Assembly: GCA_029232285.1 (NCBI GenBank) | Contig: JAOXFI010000006.1 | Location: 62,001 to 126,000 of the forward strand | Source: Agmasoma carcini (nom. nud.) | Lineage: Eukaryota > Microsporidia > Thelohaniidae | DNA: 64,000 nt | Direction of reading: 5' to 3' | Shown: positions 1 to 9,872 of the stretch, piece by piece | Position numbering within the stretch: position 1 is the first letter of the stretch | How the letters are laid out: each line of letters opens with the position of its first letter | Notes under the pieces: model-generated | Database searches by the model: none | Seen by the model: only the letters and a program-made list of their open reading frames with translations | Told to the model about the DNA's origin: nothing | Made by a program: the position numbers and the translations under genes

Positions 1-309
1 TTGGATCTAAAAAAATTGTGAAGATTTTTTAATAAATTAAAGTGTGTTTGGTATAGCATACTAGGCAATTTTAAAAACTTTGTTAGAAGCATAAAGAAAA
101 GGTTCAAAGATGTGTTTTTGGTTGGGTGCGTTATAAAGTTTTTTTGGTATTATAAGTAGTTTTGTGAATCTTCGAGTCAGTCTTAGACAAAAATGCTATA
201 CAAAATTCGTTTTTTTTGGAATGATTCAAGTAAATTAAATTATTGATATTATTATTCAGTACTTATCATAATAGGCAGAACATTTTATCTTTTGTATTTT
301 GGGTTTTTC

Positions 310-2000
310 TTAAACATAAATTCTATTAAGTGATCAAATAAATCTTCTTCTTTTATTCCATTCTCTTTGATTGTGACCAAAGACCTTCGATTGTTTAAAA
401 TGAACATGTGAATCATTCGGATCTACAAATTATATAAATGATTTATCGAATATTGCTCATATCCGTTAATTAATAAATTAAATGCAAATTTAGGAATTCC
501 TGTATAAAAAAACAGTAAAAAATTACCATTTTAATTATTATAGAAATAATATTAATAATTATTAAAAATAACTTGTCACAATGAGATGAATTTTTTGTAT
601 CCTCACAATATTCATCAATTCATATTTTTTACAAAATTACTTAGATTATCATACGATACACCCTTTCTTGATTTCAGTTCAATTTAAGATATACGATACA
701 CTTTCTATAGTATTCGTATGTTCTGATCTCTCGTTTTTTGAACCCTTATTATGGTTAATTACTCTATGTCAACATCTAGAGTTTTCAATAGCTGAATGAT
801 AAGATAGAGATTTATCCGTTTTAATTAAGGTGCCATTTATTATGTTATTTTCAATATATTTCAAAAGTCTCAATTGATCTGTCTGGTAAAACTTCAAGCC
901 TTATTTCTTTTGCGATTTCACACATTGCACAAATAATCTATTTAGTTACCCGTACTTCAATCTTTATGTTGTGGGGTTAAAAACAGGCCTTCTACAACAG
1001 AATGCTGTTTATCGATTTGTACTGACCTCCCAATCCCTCAATTTTATCTCTCTGTCTAACAATATCACTAATCGCTTTAATAAAAATGTTTTTTAGTTTT
1101 ATATAAATTTCTTTGTTTATGTTTAATTACGCAACAACTGTTCAATTTGATGTTTTTTATGAATATAAATATGCGGACAACACAATTTTGTTGATTTTTA
1201 TTCTTGGGAATTTGATGTGCAAAAATTCATTTATTTATATTCTTTATGACATATATTACATCTTAGTACTTACCATTTAAGTATTTTCGATTTTAACATC
1301 TTACACTCTCCCAAAAAATATATTTCTCGATGGACATATTGACTTTATAAGGTTATTTTATAAAAATAAAAATGTTTTTTCACAATCAATTAAATCATTA
1401 ATGTAAAGGTCTCATCTTCTAGCTCAATAAGCTAACATATGCTTTTTGTATATCTTCTACTGATTTTTTCTTTATTATTGTCTAAGTATTTTATACTACC
1501 TTCTTTAAGCAGTTGACAGTTTATTTCTCTATTCCACCAATAACCCATGATCCGTTTTTTCTTCTTCTATTATATTTGCTCTTAAAAATAAGCTTTATCA
1601 ATCTCGATCACCTTCTTACTTCTATTTATATTAAGACCCCTTCTTTTCATAAGAAAATAAATTATACTATTCCGATCCTTAACTGTTCTTTTATTAAGTT
1701 TTAATTCAGACACAATATCTTTTTGCGTTGTATCAAAGCTTATTTTATACATGATTTTGATACTTAATTTAATGTTGCAACCCGTATATTTCCAAAATAC
1801 CCTTCTGATTTTGAAATATCACTAATCAACACCATAATTTCTTTACATAAGCACAATCCATTGTATTCTCTATCAATCTGAATTATGCTAGCTACTTAAA
1901 CTTCTCATTTTTATAATTGATTTTTAAGTAAAGTAATCTTCACACATTTGGTAGTTAAAGATCTCAGCAAATGATATAATCACATCTGGATACATAATAT
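310..2000 (-). pseudogene. Merlin/ISXO2-like transposase relic M1 (interrupted)
   Basis: Read on the minus strand, about 1500-1640 encodes a motif resembling the first catalytic block of ISXO2/Merlin DDE transposases (VIEIDKAYF, then a block ending SWVIGGIE). About 340-430 encodes the C-terminal block (DPNDSHVH followed by a QxxE/K-type stretch), which in the family reads roughly DP..G.HTQ.IE..W. The frame is broken by many stops and shifts. The two halves should be about 300 bp apart, as in the copy near 36 kb, but here they are over 1 kb apart because a second transposase relic sits between them at about 506-1470. The same text recurs at 35.84-37.92 kb. The family assignment rests on motifs read by eye. 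Confidence 0.6.
590..1075 (-). pseudogene. Merlin/ISXO2-like transposase relic M1b, nested in M1
   Basis: The minus strand from about 1065 reads KIEGLGG and then a decayed acidic block. It continues with LEVLPDRSIETFEIY near 870-920, then INHNKGSKN and HTNTIES near 690-750. This order (GG..V.IDES, DR...T, VNH...F, HTN.IES) is the signature of ISXO2/Merlin DDE transposases. Stops and frameshifts are frequent, so it is dead. It lies where M1 departs from its sister copy at 35.84 kb, so it probably arrived as a later insertion into M1. Confidence 0.6.
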
Positions 2001-2501
2001 AAATTTTATTTAGTAATCTTACCATGCTTTAAAAATTGTATTATTTATCCTTTGTAAATTTTTATGAAAAAATCAAAAATTCCTTATAATACACATGAAC
2101 CATAATTTTAGTGAAAGGTGCTCATGTTGATCATTAAAATAAATTTTCTAGATTTTTGCCAAAATGTTTTGGTATTTTTTAATTAATATACATCGTTATA
2201 AAATACAACAAATTGTGTTATATAACACTACTATATTCATTTTAAATATATTTAGCTCTGATGTGCACTGGTAGAGTTATAATAGCTTTTCCGGTTTTTT
2301 TGCAAACCCTGTATATTAATTGAAAACTTTAATGTTTTAGTTTATTTGAAGAAGAAATAATGAAAAATATCAAATATGGATCATAAAAGGTGGGGTCTTA
2401 TGTTTTGAACCATAAAATAGAAGGTTATGTTTTAATTATCTTAAATTATATTAGCTTGTTATTTGATTTAAACATATGAAAAATAAGTTTAACAAAATTA
2501 T

Positions 2502-3317
2502 TTATTTAAAATTGTTCTCTAAAAACATAATACAATACACATATCTTACCTGTTTTATCTCACTTGATTCAAATACATCTTTAACCTTCTTCTTTAGCTC
2601 CTCCTTCTCTGCTTGATTTAGTAATAAATAAAATTTGAGTACAAGATCAGCCAAATAATTCGATTCTATCATATCTGATTTCATAATAAAATTGTTAAAA
2701 AGAGACATGACATTGTTCTCATCAATCATATGTAAAGCTATAACATAACCTGACTCTGAATAGAATAGTTCATCATAACTTTTCGTGGTTATGAACATTT
2801 CCTGTGACTCTAAAAATAATGACAATTCATTTGGAATTACACAGAATTCATTATTATGAAAAATTATATCAAAAATGAGGTTCTTTTGCTCAACTGTTAT
2901 ACAAGGAAAGAATTCACGAAGAAAATCAAAAAAATTCTTATTGTTTATCACTGATCTAAAAGTATCAAGAATTAATGAATGAAGTGTATCAAAAAGAGCA
3001 GAAAACCCATCCTCATCTAAATCAATACATTTAAGAAGCACAAGTAGTTCATAATAACTGTTCAATATCAATTCATCCTTAAGAAAATCAGTTTGTGTGT
3101 TTACAGAAGGTCTTATCCACTTTCTAGATCTTTTATATTGCTTTCCGAATTGTAAATCATGTTCTTTCTTATAAGAACGGACATCAAACGGGATTTTCTT
3201 TCCATTTGCAAGCATATTGTAATTCACTTCGCTCTGATGTGCTTTATGAGTCTTCATTGCACAATAAGACACATAATCCTTTTCCTTTTGAGACATAAGT
3301 TCTTTCTGACCAGTCAT
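2502..3317 (-). CDS. Conserved-looking hypothetical protein, 271 aa
   Basis: This is an intact ORF with an ATG start. An AAAATTTTT stretch (minus strand) lies about 15 bases upstream, similar to the motif seen at other starts in this window. The N-terminal 75 residues are basic and polar, ending in the motif YKRSRKWIRPS. The remaining two-thirds is leucine/isoleucine/phenylalanine-rich and looks all-helical, with acidic patches such as CIDLDEDGF. There is no signal peptide or TM segment. The size, the basic arm and the helical C-terminal part are loosely reminiscent of mRNA-decay or scaffold factors such as PAT1, but that is only an impression. I do not recognise a family. The neighbours (transposon relics on one side, UGP1 divergent on the other) give no functional hint. 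Confidence 0.75.
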   Translation of the reverse strand: MTGQKELMSQKEKDYVSYCAMKTHKAHQSEVNYNMLANGKKIPFDVRSYKKEHDLQFGKQYKRSRKWIRPSVNTQTDFLKDELILNSYYELLVLLKCIDLDEDGFSALFDTLHSLILDTFRSVINNKNFFDFLREFFPCITVEQKNLIFDIIFHNNEFCVIPNELSLFLESQEMFITTKSYDELFYSESGYVIALHMIDENNVMSLFNNFIMKSDMIESNYLADLVLKFYLLLNQAEKEELKKKVKDVFESSEIKQVRYVYCIMFLENNFK

Positions 3318-3332
3318 AATTATTGGGCTAGC

Positions 3333-3341
3333 AAAATTTTT
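3333..3341 (-). promoter_or_regulatory. AAAATTTTT-type start-proximal motif
   Basis: An A-run/T-run motif lies 15 bases upstream of the ATG of the 271-aa gene. It resembles the AAAAAATTT motif at several other starts in the window. Confidence 0.3.
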
Positions 3342-3595
3342 ACTTTTGATACAAAGCAGTATAAATATGGTTAAAAGCGAAATATTGTGATAAATATGAG
3401 TATATACCTCTGTAAATAGCTTATAGGTGATATATTAAACAATTCAAATCAATAAATTATGCTTTATTTGAGCCTGCTCATTTGTCCTTTAGGTTAATTG
3501 GTTATTTCAATAATTTATAGATCAATCATAGGAAAGCATATATGAAATGCTATTGGTTATATTAAGCTTTAAAAAGACAACAAGACAGCTCCTTA

Positions 3596-5008
3596 ATGAC
3601 AGATGACGATGATTTTAGCTTGAGCTACAATAATAGAACAATAAAGAATATGAAAGATGAATTAAAAGAGTTAAAGAAGAATCACGAAAATCCAAGTGAT
3701 CTTGATGAATTTTTTAAAATCTATAAAAGATTTTTAAGTACAAGATACAAAAAAATAAGTTGGAATGAAATTCTACCTCCAAAGGGTAAAATCATAGATT
3801 ATTTTGAGTTAGATGAGATTGATCAACCTATTGATGATTTATTAAGCAAGTTAGCAGTTCTAAAACTAAACGGTGGCTTGGGAACCACCATGGGACTTAA
3901 TGCACCAAAAAGTTCAATAAAAGTGAGACAGACTAAGAATTTCTTAGATCTAACAGTTCAACAACTAGAATGTATTAACAGAAAGCACAAATGCAACATT
4001 CCACTCGTATTGATGAATAGTTTTAATACGAAGAAAGTTACGACCTCAATTGTCAAATCATATGACAATATTTTGATGTTCAATCAATCAAAAGCCCCAA
4101 AAATTTCAAAAAATGATTTCATGCCTATTTCTGGTGATAAAGCTTTCTTTCCCCCAGGACATGGAGATTTATTTTATAGTATAAATAAGTGTGGTATGTT
4201 AGATAAGCTGATTGAAGATGGTAAAGAATATTTATTTGTCAGCAATGTTGATAATTTATCAGCTACAGTTGATGAAAAGCTTCTTAATTATTTTGCTAGA
4301 AATAAAATTGATTTTATGATGGAAGTAACAAAGAAGACGAGGTCAGATATCAAAGGGGGTACGTTAGTTAACTATAAAGAGAAACTCAAACTTTTAGAGA
4401 TTGCAGAGGTACCGAAAAACAAAAAATCTGAATTTACCAGTGTGAGAAAATTCAAGATTTTTAATACAAATTCAATTTGGATTGACCTAAAAGCTATAAA
4501 AAAGTTGATGGATGAAGGTGGATTAGAGCTTGACATTATTCAGAACAATAAAATTGTGAATGATGAAAATGTTATTCAACTTGAGACAGCACTAGGATCA
4601 GCTATAAAGTATTTTAGTAACAGCTGTGGTATTGTTGTGCCTAGGAGTAGGTTTTTACCTGTTAAAACCTGTTCTGACTTATTTATAGTAGAGAGTAATC
4701 TTTTTGAAGAGTTCAATGGCAATTTGTTGCCTAACAAGCATCGACAGATTGAATATTTACCTGATATTAGATTGATAGGGTCAAAGTTTCAGAAAATAGA
4801 GCCCTTTGAAGAAGCTTTTAAATCTATTCCTGATATTTTAGATTTAGAAAGGCTTACCGTTTCTGGTAATGTTAAATTTGGAACGAATGTGACATTGAAA
4901 GGAAATGTTATTATATTTGCTGGTGATGGTGATTCAATAGAAATACCTGATGGATCTATATTAGATGATAAGATTATTGTTGGTAATCTTACAATTACAG
5001 ATATATGA
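3596..5008 (+). CDS. UGP1: UTP-glucose-1-phosphate uridylyltransferase
   Basis: UGP1 makes UDP-glucose from UTP and glucose-1-phosphate in the cytosol. It feeds trehalose, chitin/glucan precursors and glycosylation. The nucleotide-binding signature is clear around residues 88-108: LKLNGGLGTTMGLNAPKS, followed by a conserved lysine context. FLDLTVQQLE, PLVLMNSFNT and the substrate segment PPGHGDLFYS (about residues 186-196) follow in family order, then VSNVDNL. The C-terminal 80 residues form the left-handed beta-helix domain, with repeats such as LTVSGNVKFG and NVTLKGNVIIFAG. The length of 470 aa is slightly under the roughly 500 aa of fungal enzymes. The ATG follows a short AT-rich leader without a clear AAATTT motif. 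It is divergent from the upstream hypothetical gene, with 278 bp between starts. Confidence 0.96.
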   Translation: MTDDDDFSLSYNNRTIKNMKDELKELKKNHENPSDLDEFFKIYKRFLSTRYKKISWNEILPPKGKIIDYFELDEIDQPIDDLLSKLAVLKLNGGLGTTMGLNAPKSSIKVRQTKNFLDLTVQQLECINRKHKCNIPLVLMNSFNTKKVTTSIVKSYDNILMFNQSKAPKISKNDFMPISGDKAFFPPGHGDLFYSINKCGMLDKLIEDGKEYLFVSNVDNLSATVDEKLLNYFARNKIDFMMEVTKKTRSDIKGGTLVNYKEKLKLLEIAEVPKNKKSEFTSVRKFKIFNTNSIWIDLKAIKKLMDEGGLELDIIQNNKIVNDENVIQLETALGSAIKYFSNSCGIVVPRSRFLPVKTCSDLFIVESNLFEEFNGNLLPNKHRQIEYLPDIRLIGSKFQKIEPFEEAFKSIPDILDLERLTVSGNVKFGTNVTLKGNVIIFAGDGDSIEIPDGSILDDKIIVGNLTITDI

Positions 5009-5439
5009 ATAAATCATCACAAAATTTTAATATTTAATAATAAGTCTTTCTGAATCAGTTTTGAAAAATTTAGAGGTTGCATCAGGTATTGTAAAATATT
5101 TTAGGAAAATTTTGTATAAATTAGCAATTTCAAGCCAATACACTTCTCAATGTTAAATATTTGATATATTCCGTGTTTATAAGACATAAACCTAATTATT
5201 TCCAATTTTACTACTAACATTATCATATATTGATAAAAACACATTTTTAAACCTTAAAATGAACCAATTCTGTATGAAGGATTTTTTGAATAACATTTGA
5301 CAAAAAATCTTTATTTTTGAATAATAATACAATTAAAAGCCTTGATCATATGCACAGAACTCATTATGGCTATAAATACATTAAATATTTTTTGAATAAA
5401 AAATTATTGGATTATAAACCAAATCAATTTCTTTAATAT
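5009..5439. other. Gene-free AT-rich spacer
   Basis: I see no gene, tRNA or clear repeat here. It leads from the UGP1 stop into the Merlin-like relic at 5.44 kb. Confidence 0.5.
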
Positions 5440-6060
5440 ATTTTCTTCTTAAATTATGATAGGTGTGATCAGAAACTCTCAATTGATTGGGTATGAACAT
5501 GAGAATCGGAAAGATTTACAAAATTATAGGAATGAAATGGGGTGAACTATTTATAAATATGTTTTAATGACACCAAATCAACACCATAAGCTTACCATAG
5601 ATCGTTCATGATAATTTAATTCTCATGTGTGTATATAGATATATTCCTTTTAATTATTGGTTTATTTCTGTTCTTTACCAATTCCCTTTCAATGCCTCTT
5701 ATAGTCCAATAATCTATTTTTACCCTCCTCTATTATATTTTCTCTAAAAAATAAACTTTCGTCAATTTCAATAATTTCACTTTCATCCAATTCATTTATA
5801 CCACCTATTTTAGTTTGTTAAATAAAAATGCATCATTCAACTTTTAAACCTTTTCCCATATTTAAATATTTTTATAAAAAAATCAATTAATTTTCAAAAT
5901 TTATTCTGTTTATAAAGAATTGGATTTTTAATACAACCGGAACATTTCAAAAAAGCTTCTATATGCGATTTATCATTTATTGATACCAAACTCTTTACAA
6001 TTAAAACATCTCATGATATTTTCTATTAGTCTAAATTGGGCTAAAAACTTAATTCTATTA
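5440..6060 (-). pseudogene. Merlin/ISXO2-like transposase relic M3
   Basis: The minus strand near 6000 encodes a possible zinc-ribbon start (MRCFNCKEFG). Near 5745-5790 it encodes a very well preserved catalytic block, EIIEIDESLFFREN. Near 5480-5510 it encodes DSHVHTQSIESF, the C-terminal block of the family. The spacing between blocks is about 250 bp, shorter than an intact gene, so internal deletion is likely. Stops and frameshifts are present throughout. The EIDES motif is the least decayed of all the copies in this window. Confidence 0.65.
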
Positions 6061-6281
6061 TACTTATCATTAAAGCGTGTCTATTAAAAATCTGCACTCA
6101 TGAATAAGTAAAATTTCATTGAAAAAAACCAAATCTGGCATAAAAATAAATCTTTAGGCAATCTTAACCCCATGGTTCAAAAAATCAAATTTTATATTTT
6201 TAAAAATTTTGATCACTTAAACTAAAAAAATCACTTTCATAACCTTAAACAAACACATAAATTATTCAAAAACATCTTTAT

Positions 6282-8396
6282 TTACTCAAATACACATGAA
6301 AATTGATCTAATAACAACTCATCATCACAATATATGTGCATTTTAACATTTGTATATCCTTGGTACTCTAAAATACCTTTTATATAAACATCATGTTCTT
6401 GATACCTGCCCATTAGTTCAAAAGAATCCTCCTCTGCAACTAAATAAAGGTTAGTCAAATCAACAATCCTTGAGACTGCTTCTTGTTTATTGCAATCAAG
6501 TGTAACATTGACTTCTTTACAATTTTCGCCATTCCTTGAAACTGATATTGGCCTTGTATAATCAAATATATTAAGAGAGAATGGACTAAGTGAAATATAA
6601 TCACATTCAACCTCATCAGCATCATCTTCCATACAAATTTCATATTCAAAAACCCCATTAATAACTTCATCCATACTAAAAGAGGCTTCACCTTCACAAA
6701 TGGTCTGATTTATAAATTCAAATTTCTGTTCAGATGAATCTGATGACAAAGTCAAAAGCCCTTTGTTAAATTTGACATTTTGTATTTTATTTTCAACATT
6801 AATAGAAAAAATAAGAGAATCTTTGTATATTTTTTTTGTCAATTTTATAACAAAATCAGAACCTTTTTCTGTAAGTGTTATTGGCTTGCATGTCTTTATA
6901 TAATCACTTTCGGCCTCAGATTGCTGCTCAGGAATGTCCAAATATGTCATTACTTCATCCTTAATTGATCCTAACTCATCCATATCAAATTCTTTCTTAC
7001 CAAAGCTTTTACACTCGTTCAATACAGTGTTGATTCTTACAAGATCAGGATCATTTACGTTTTTTACTGTTTCAAATGTATTTAAGCTTTCATCAAGATC
7101 AAAAAGGGTTTGAATGGCACACATCTTTACATAAGAGTTATCTAATATCAATCTATTGTAAATATGTACTAAGTTTTGTTGATTATCTAAATTTTTACCT
7201 AAAATCCCAAGTATTTCCATTGATGCTTCGAAGTGATCAGGATCTTCTAAATAAAAGCATAAGAATCTAATTAGATCATCTCTAACCTCAACATCTTTTG
7301 AAATATCACCAATCTTTGACAGTAGAAATATTTTAAAGCTTTTTGAGCTTCTCTCCATCAATGTATCCTTCAAAAATATCCAAAGTTCTGATTTTGAATT
7401 TCTTGATAATTTTACCATTGTCTCAATAACAAATTCTTTATATGAATCAGACATCATTGACATATAAGGCTTGATTTTCTTTGCCAGCTTACGAGCAGAT
7501 GTTTCATTACCTGTTTTAAGCAGTGTAAGTATTGCTAGCATAGAAATACCTCTTGAAGAGCATTTGACTAGATCTTCTATTTCTCTATTGGCTTTACTTA
7601 CCTTTTGAGGAAATTTAAGTGCATATTGACTAAGAATTCTCATAGATGTGAACTTATAGATGATATCTTTACGTAGATACATACGTAGAACCTTAACAGC
7701 ATTGTCTATGTAGTTAACTGCTTGTTCTTCTCTCATTACATTCAAAGCCTTTGCAGCCTCAAATAAAAGATAAGGATCAGTGTTAAAATTTAGAAAATTT
7801 GATATGGTTTTATGGTCGGGTGATTCTCTAATTTTCTTTAATGTTCCATATGGTATAGAATTTGTGTTTATTATTGAAGATAGATGATAGTCTCTGATGT
7901 TATCGTACTCTCTTAAGTCAATATTAGGATTTTTTAAGAATAAAGAAGCTACAACTACACCGCTATCACGTGTATCGTCGTTAAGTGTAGCTAATTTGAC
8001 GTATTTTTCAAATTCTTGATATGTTCCTTTTTGTAGTACGTTAAAAAGGATACGTAGAGATGTATTTTTCATTGATATGGTTGTTTTTTTATCATCTAAG
8101 TCTTTAAGAAGCATGTTGACAGCCAAAATGCCATCATTTGTTTTATTTGATATTTCGAAGAGTGTGTTGTAGAGGTAGAGTCTTAGGTAGTTGTCCTTGG
8201 AAGTAAATCCTCTTAGAATAAGTGATATTATGGTATGCATGTACTCTTTAGGTATGTTAGAGTTTCTAATGTTATAGATTAGATCGTTAAGTGACTTGAT
8301 ACAATCTCTAGTTACCAGTGGAATTGATGTAAAATTGGTGTTTAAGGTTCTAATGATTTCTGTTAAGGATTTTCTAGATAAAAGGTGTTTTTCCAT
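6282..8396 (-). CDS. SEC21: Coatomer subunit gamma (gamma-COP)
   Basis: Gamma-COP is a core COPI subunit for retrograde Golgi-to-ER vesicle traffic. The predicted protein is 704 aa. Residues about 1-480 form an adaptin-type helical-repeat solenoid opening MEKHLLSRKSLTEI and containing GFTSKDNYLRLYLYN, a typical gamma-COP trunk element. An acidic linker follows. Residues about 530-704 match the gamma-appendage, ending in the platform-like part with YQEHDVYIKGILEYQG and YCDDELLLDQ. The protein is shorter than the roughly 900 aa of yeast and animals. I chose the ATG at 8396. An in-frame TTG four codons upstream could extend the frame but is not a plausible start. The motif AAAATTTTT lies just upstream, followed by CCC immediately before the ATG. 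Confidence 0.88.
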   Translation of the reverse strand: MEKHLLSRKSLTEIIRTLNTNFTSIPLVTRDCIKSLNDLIYNIRNSNIPKEYMHTIISLILRGFTSKDNYLRLYLYNTLFEISNKTNDGILAVNMLLKDLDDKKTTISMKNTSLRILFNVLQKGTYQEFEKYVKLATLNDDTRDSGVVVASLFLKNPNIDLREYDNIRDYHLSSIINTNSIPYGTLKKIRESPDHKTISNFLNFNTDPYLLFEAAKALNVMREEQAVNYIDNAVKVLRMYLRKDIIYKFTSMRILSQYALKFPQKVSKANREIEDLVKCSSRGISMLAILTLLKTGNETSARKLAKKIKPYMSMMSDSYKEFVIETMVKLSRNSKSELWIFLKDTLMERSSKSFKIFLLSKIGDISKDVEVRDDLIRFLCFYLEDPDHFEASMEILGILGKNLDNQQNLVHIYNRLILDNSYVKMCAIQTLFDLDESLNTFETVKNVNDPDLVRINTVLNECKSFGKKEFDMDELGSIKDEVMTYLDIPEQQSEAESDYIKTCKPITLTEKGSDFVIKLTKKIYKDSLIFSINVENKIQNVKFNKGLLTLSSDSSEQKFEFINQTICEGEASFSMDEVINGVFEYEICMEDDADEVECDYISLSPFSLNIFDYTRPISVSRNGENCKEVNVTLDCNKQEAVSRIVDLTNLYLVAEEDSFELMGRYQEHDVYIKGILEYQGYTNVKMHIYCDDELLLDQFSCVFE

Positions 8397-8406
8397 GGGT
8401 ACAAAC

Positions 8407-8415
8407 AAAAATTTT
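8407..8415 (-). promoter_or_regulatory. AAAATTTTT start-proximal motif of SEC21
   Basis: On the minus strand an AAAATTTTT block sits 10 bases upstream of the chosen ATG, with ACCC directly before the ATG. It resembles the block at NMT1, RFA1, CCT7 and CFT1. Confidence 0.35.
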
Positions 8416-8526
8416 CATATAGAAGTTATAAATAAATATGTGATGTTTTATAAGAGATGAATGATAATAGTAGAGAGTGAGATATAGATAAATAGAAGTT
8501 AATATATTAATTAAAGTGTAAGCTTA

Positions 8527-8692
8527 AGTCCTAGTCCTAGTCAGACATGGTCCTAGTCATAGTCAAGTCATAGTCAGATCAATCCTAGTCATAATCAGGC
8601 TACAACTAACTACAATTACTACAATTACTACAATTACTACAATTAACTACAATTACTACAACAATTACTACAACTAACTACAACAACTAAAA
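8527..8692. repeat. Simple tandem repeats (CTAGTC/ATAGTC, then ACTACAATT)
   Basis: Imperfect six-base units of the CTAGTC/ATAGTC type fill about 8527-8602. Units of the ACTACAATT type follow to about 8692. The tract lies between the SEC21 start and the transporter stop. Confidence 0.9.
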
Positions 8693-8720
8693 CTTTTATT
8701 TTCTATTATTGCCCACATTA

Positions 8721-9602
8721 TTAATTTTGTATTCTTCTAATTGAATCATAAGAATAAATAAAAGCTGCAAGTGTTCCAATCAGAACTGATGCCTTCTTAA
8801 CAGGGCTGAACTGTTCATTTAAAAAAATGTGACTTCCAATTGATAATAAAATTTTGTTTGAAGCACCAACCATTGAATAACCAGTTGAACTTAAATGTTT
8901 AAGAGCAAAGGCAGTGCTAAATGAAGTCAAGAAAGTACAAAAGCAAGATATAAAGATCCAAACCCAAAGTAAATTATTATTTAAAGATTTGATATGATCA
9001 TTTTGATGAAAATACATAAGTGAGAACAAAGGTATTGTAAAAAGATTAGAAAAGTAAATCATGTCATATTTAGAAGCACCTTCAAATGATAATAATTTTT
9101 TACTTAGTAAAACATAGAAAGATGTTGAAAATACGTTAATGGCCATCCAGACGTAGCCAATGAATTCGGTGGGTTCCAAAGCATTGGCGGTGTAAGAACT
9201 TAAGATCATGAGAAAAAAGCTTAAGTATGAGAGAAATGATAAAGTTTTTGATAAAAATAAAGTTTCTAGAAAAGCAGTGATTATTATGGAAAAGTTCTTA
9301 AATAAAGTAAAGACGGACATTTCAAAGTAGTGAAGAGCTTTCATATTTGATATGATCATTAGAGATAGAAATGTTGATGTAACTAACCATTTCATAATAT
9401 TATTTGTATGTAATTGGATTATATTTATGATTATTGCTATGCATAAAATAAATACTATGACTGATGATTGCAGTAGTAAAATAAAGTTTCTTAAGTCATA
9501 GCCATAGCTGTCAAGTATTTTTTTAAGAGATAGCAAAGCTAATGAAGATGATAGAAAGTAAATTATGCATGATAAAGCTTGTAGTGATATTTTAGTTAAC
9601 AT
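8721..9602 (-). CDS. VRG4: GDP-mannose transporter (VRG4-like nucleotide-sugar transporter)
   Basis: This is a multispanning drug/metabolite-superfamily transporter of 293 aa with about nine or ten predicted TM helices, a little shorter than fungal Vrg4. It would import GDP-mannose into the Golgi lumen for mannosylation. Family features in order are SVFTLFKNFSII (Vrg4: IYTIFKNLTII), MAINVFSTSFYVL (CAINCLTSAAFVL), a YFSNLFTIPLF segment where Vrg4 has its FYNN motif, and GYSMVGASNK where Vrg4 has the GALNK substrate motif. Both substrate motifs are recognisable but altered by one or two residues, so GDP-mannose specificity is inferred. UDP-sugar transport is the alternative. The start is an unambiguous ATG. 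Confidence 0.8.
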   Translation of the reverse strand: MLTKISLQALSCIIYFLSSSLALLSLKKILDSYGYDLRNFILLLQSSVIVFILCIAIIINIIQLHTNNIMKWLVTSTFLSLMIISNMKALHYFEMSVFTLFKNFSIIITAFLETLFLSKTLSFLSYLSFFLMILSSYTANALEPTEFIGYVWMAINVFSTSFYVLLSKKLLSFEGASKYDMIYFSNLFTIPLFSLMYFHQNDHIKSLNNNLLWVWIFISCFCTFLTSFSTAFALKHLSSTGYSMVGASNKILLSIGSHIFLNEQFSPVKKASVLIGTLAAFIYSYDSIRRIQN

Positions 9603-9654
9603 TTTGTTTATTTTTATTTTTGAATATTTAATGTTTCAAACCAAACTAGCATAA

Positions 9655-9790
9655 AAAAATATAGAATATATAATATATAATATAGAATATAGAATATAGA
9701 ATATAGAATATATAATATATAATATAGAATATAGAATATATAATATAGAATATAGAATATATAATATTATATTACTTATATACTTATATA
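9655..9790. repeat. ATATAGAAT-type simple repeat
   Basis: Tandem AT-rich units (ATATAGAAT and ATATAATAT) are followed by TTATATACTT units. The tract lies in the divergent space between the VRG4-like gene and the 626-aa gene. Confidence 0.9.
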
Positions 9791-9872
9791 CTTATATATT
9801 ACTTATTAACTCTTATTAACTCTTATACTCTTATATACCAACCTTAACATTTTGAATAAATTTTTATCAAAC

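Noticed and set aside
1513..1704. 63-aa plus-strand ORF
   Set aside because: It is antisense to the M1 Merlin-like relic and has a low-complexity Leu/Ile/Phe composition.
6282..8408. SEC21 start at 8408
   Set aside because: The codon there is TTG. The first ATG, at 8396, gives the expected N-terminus MEKHLLSRK.
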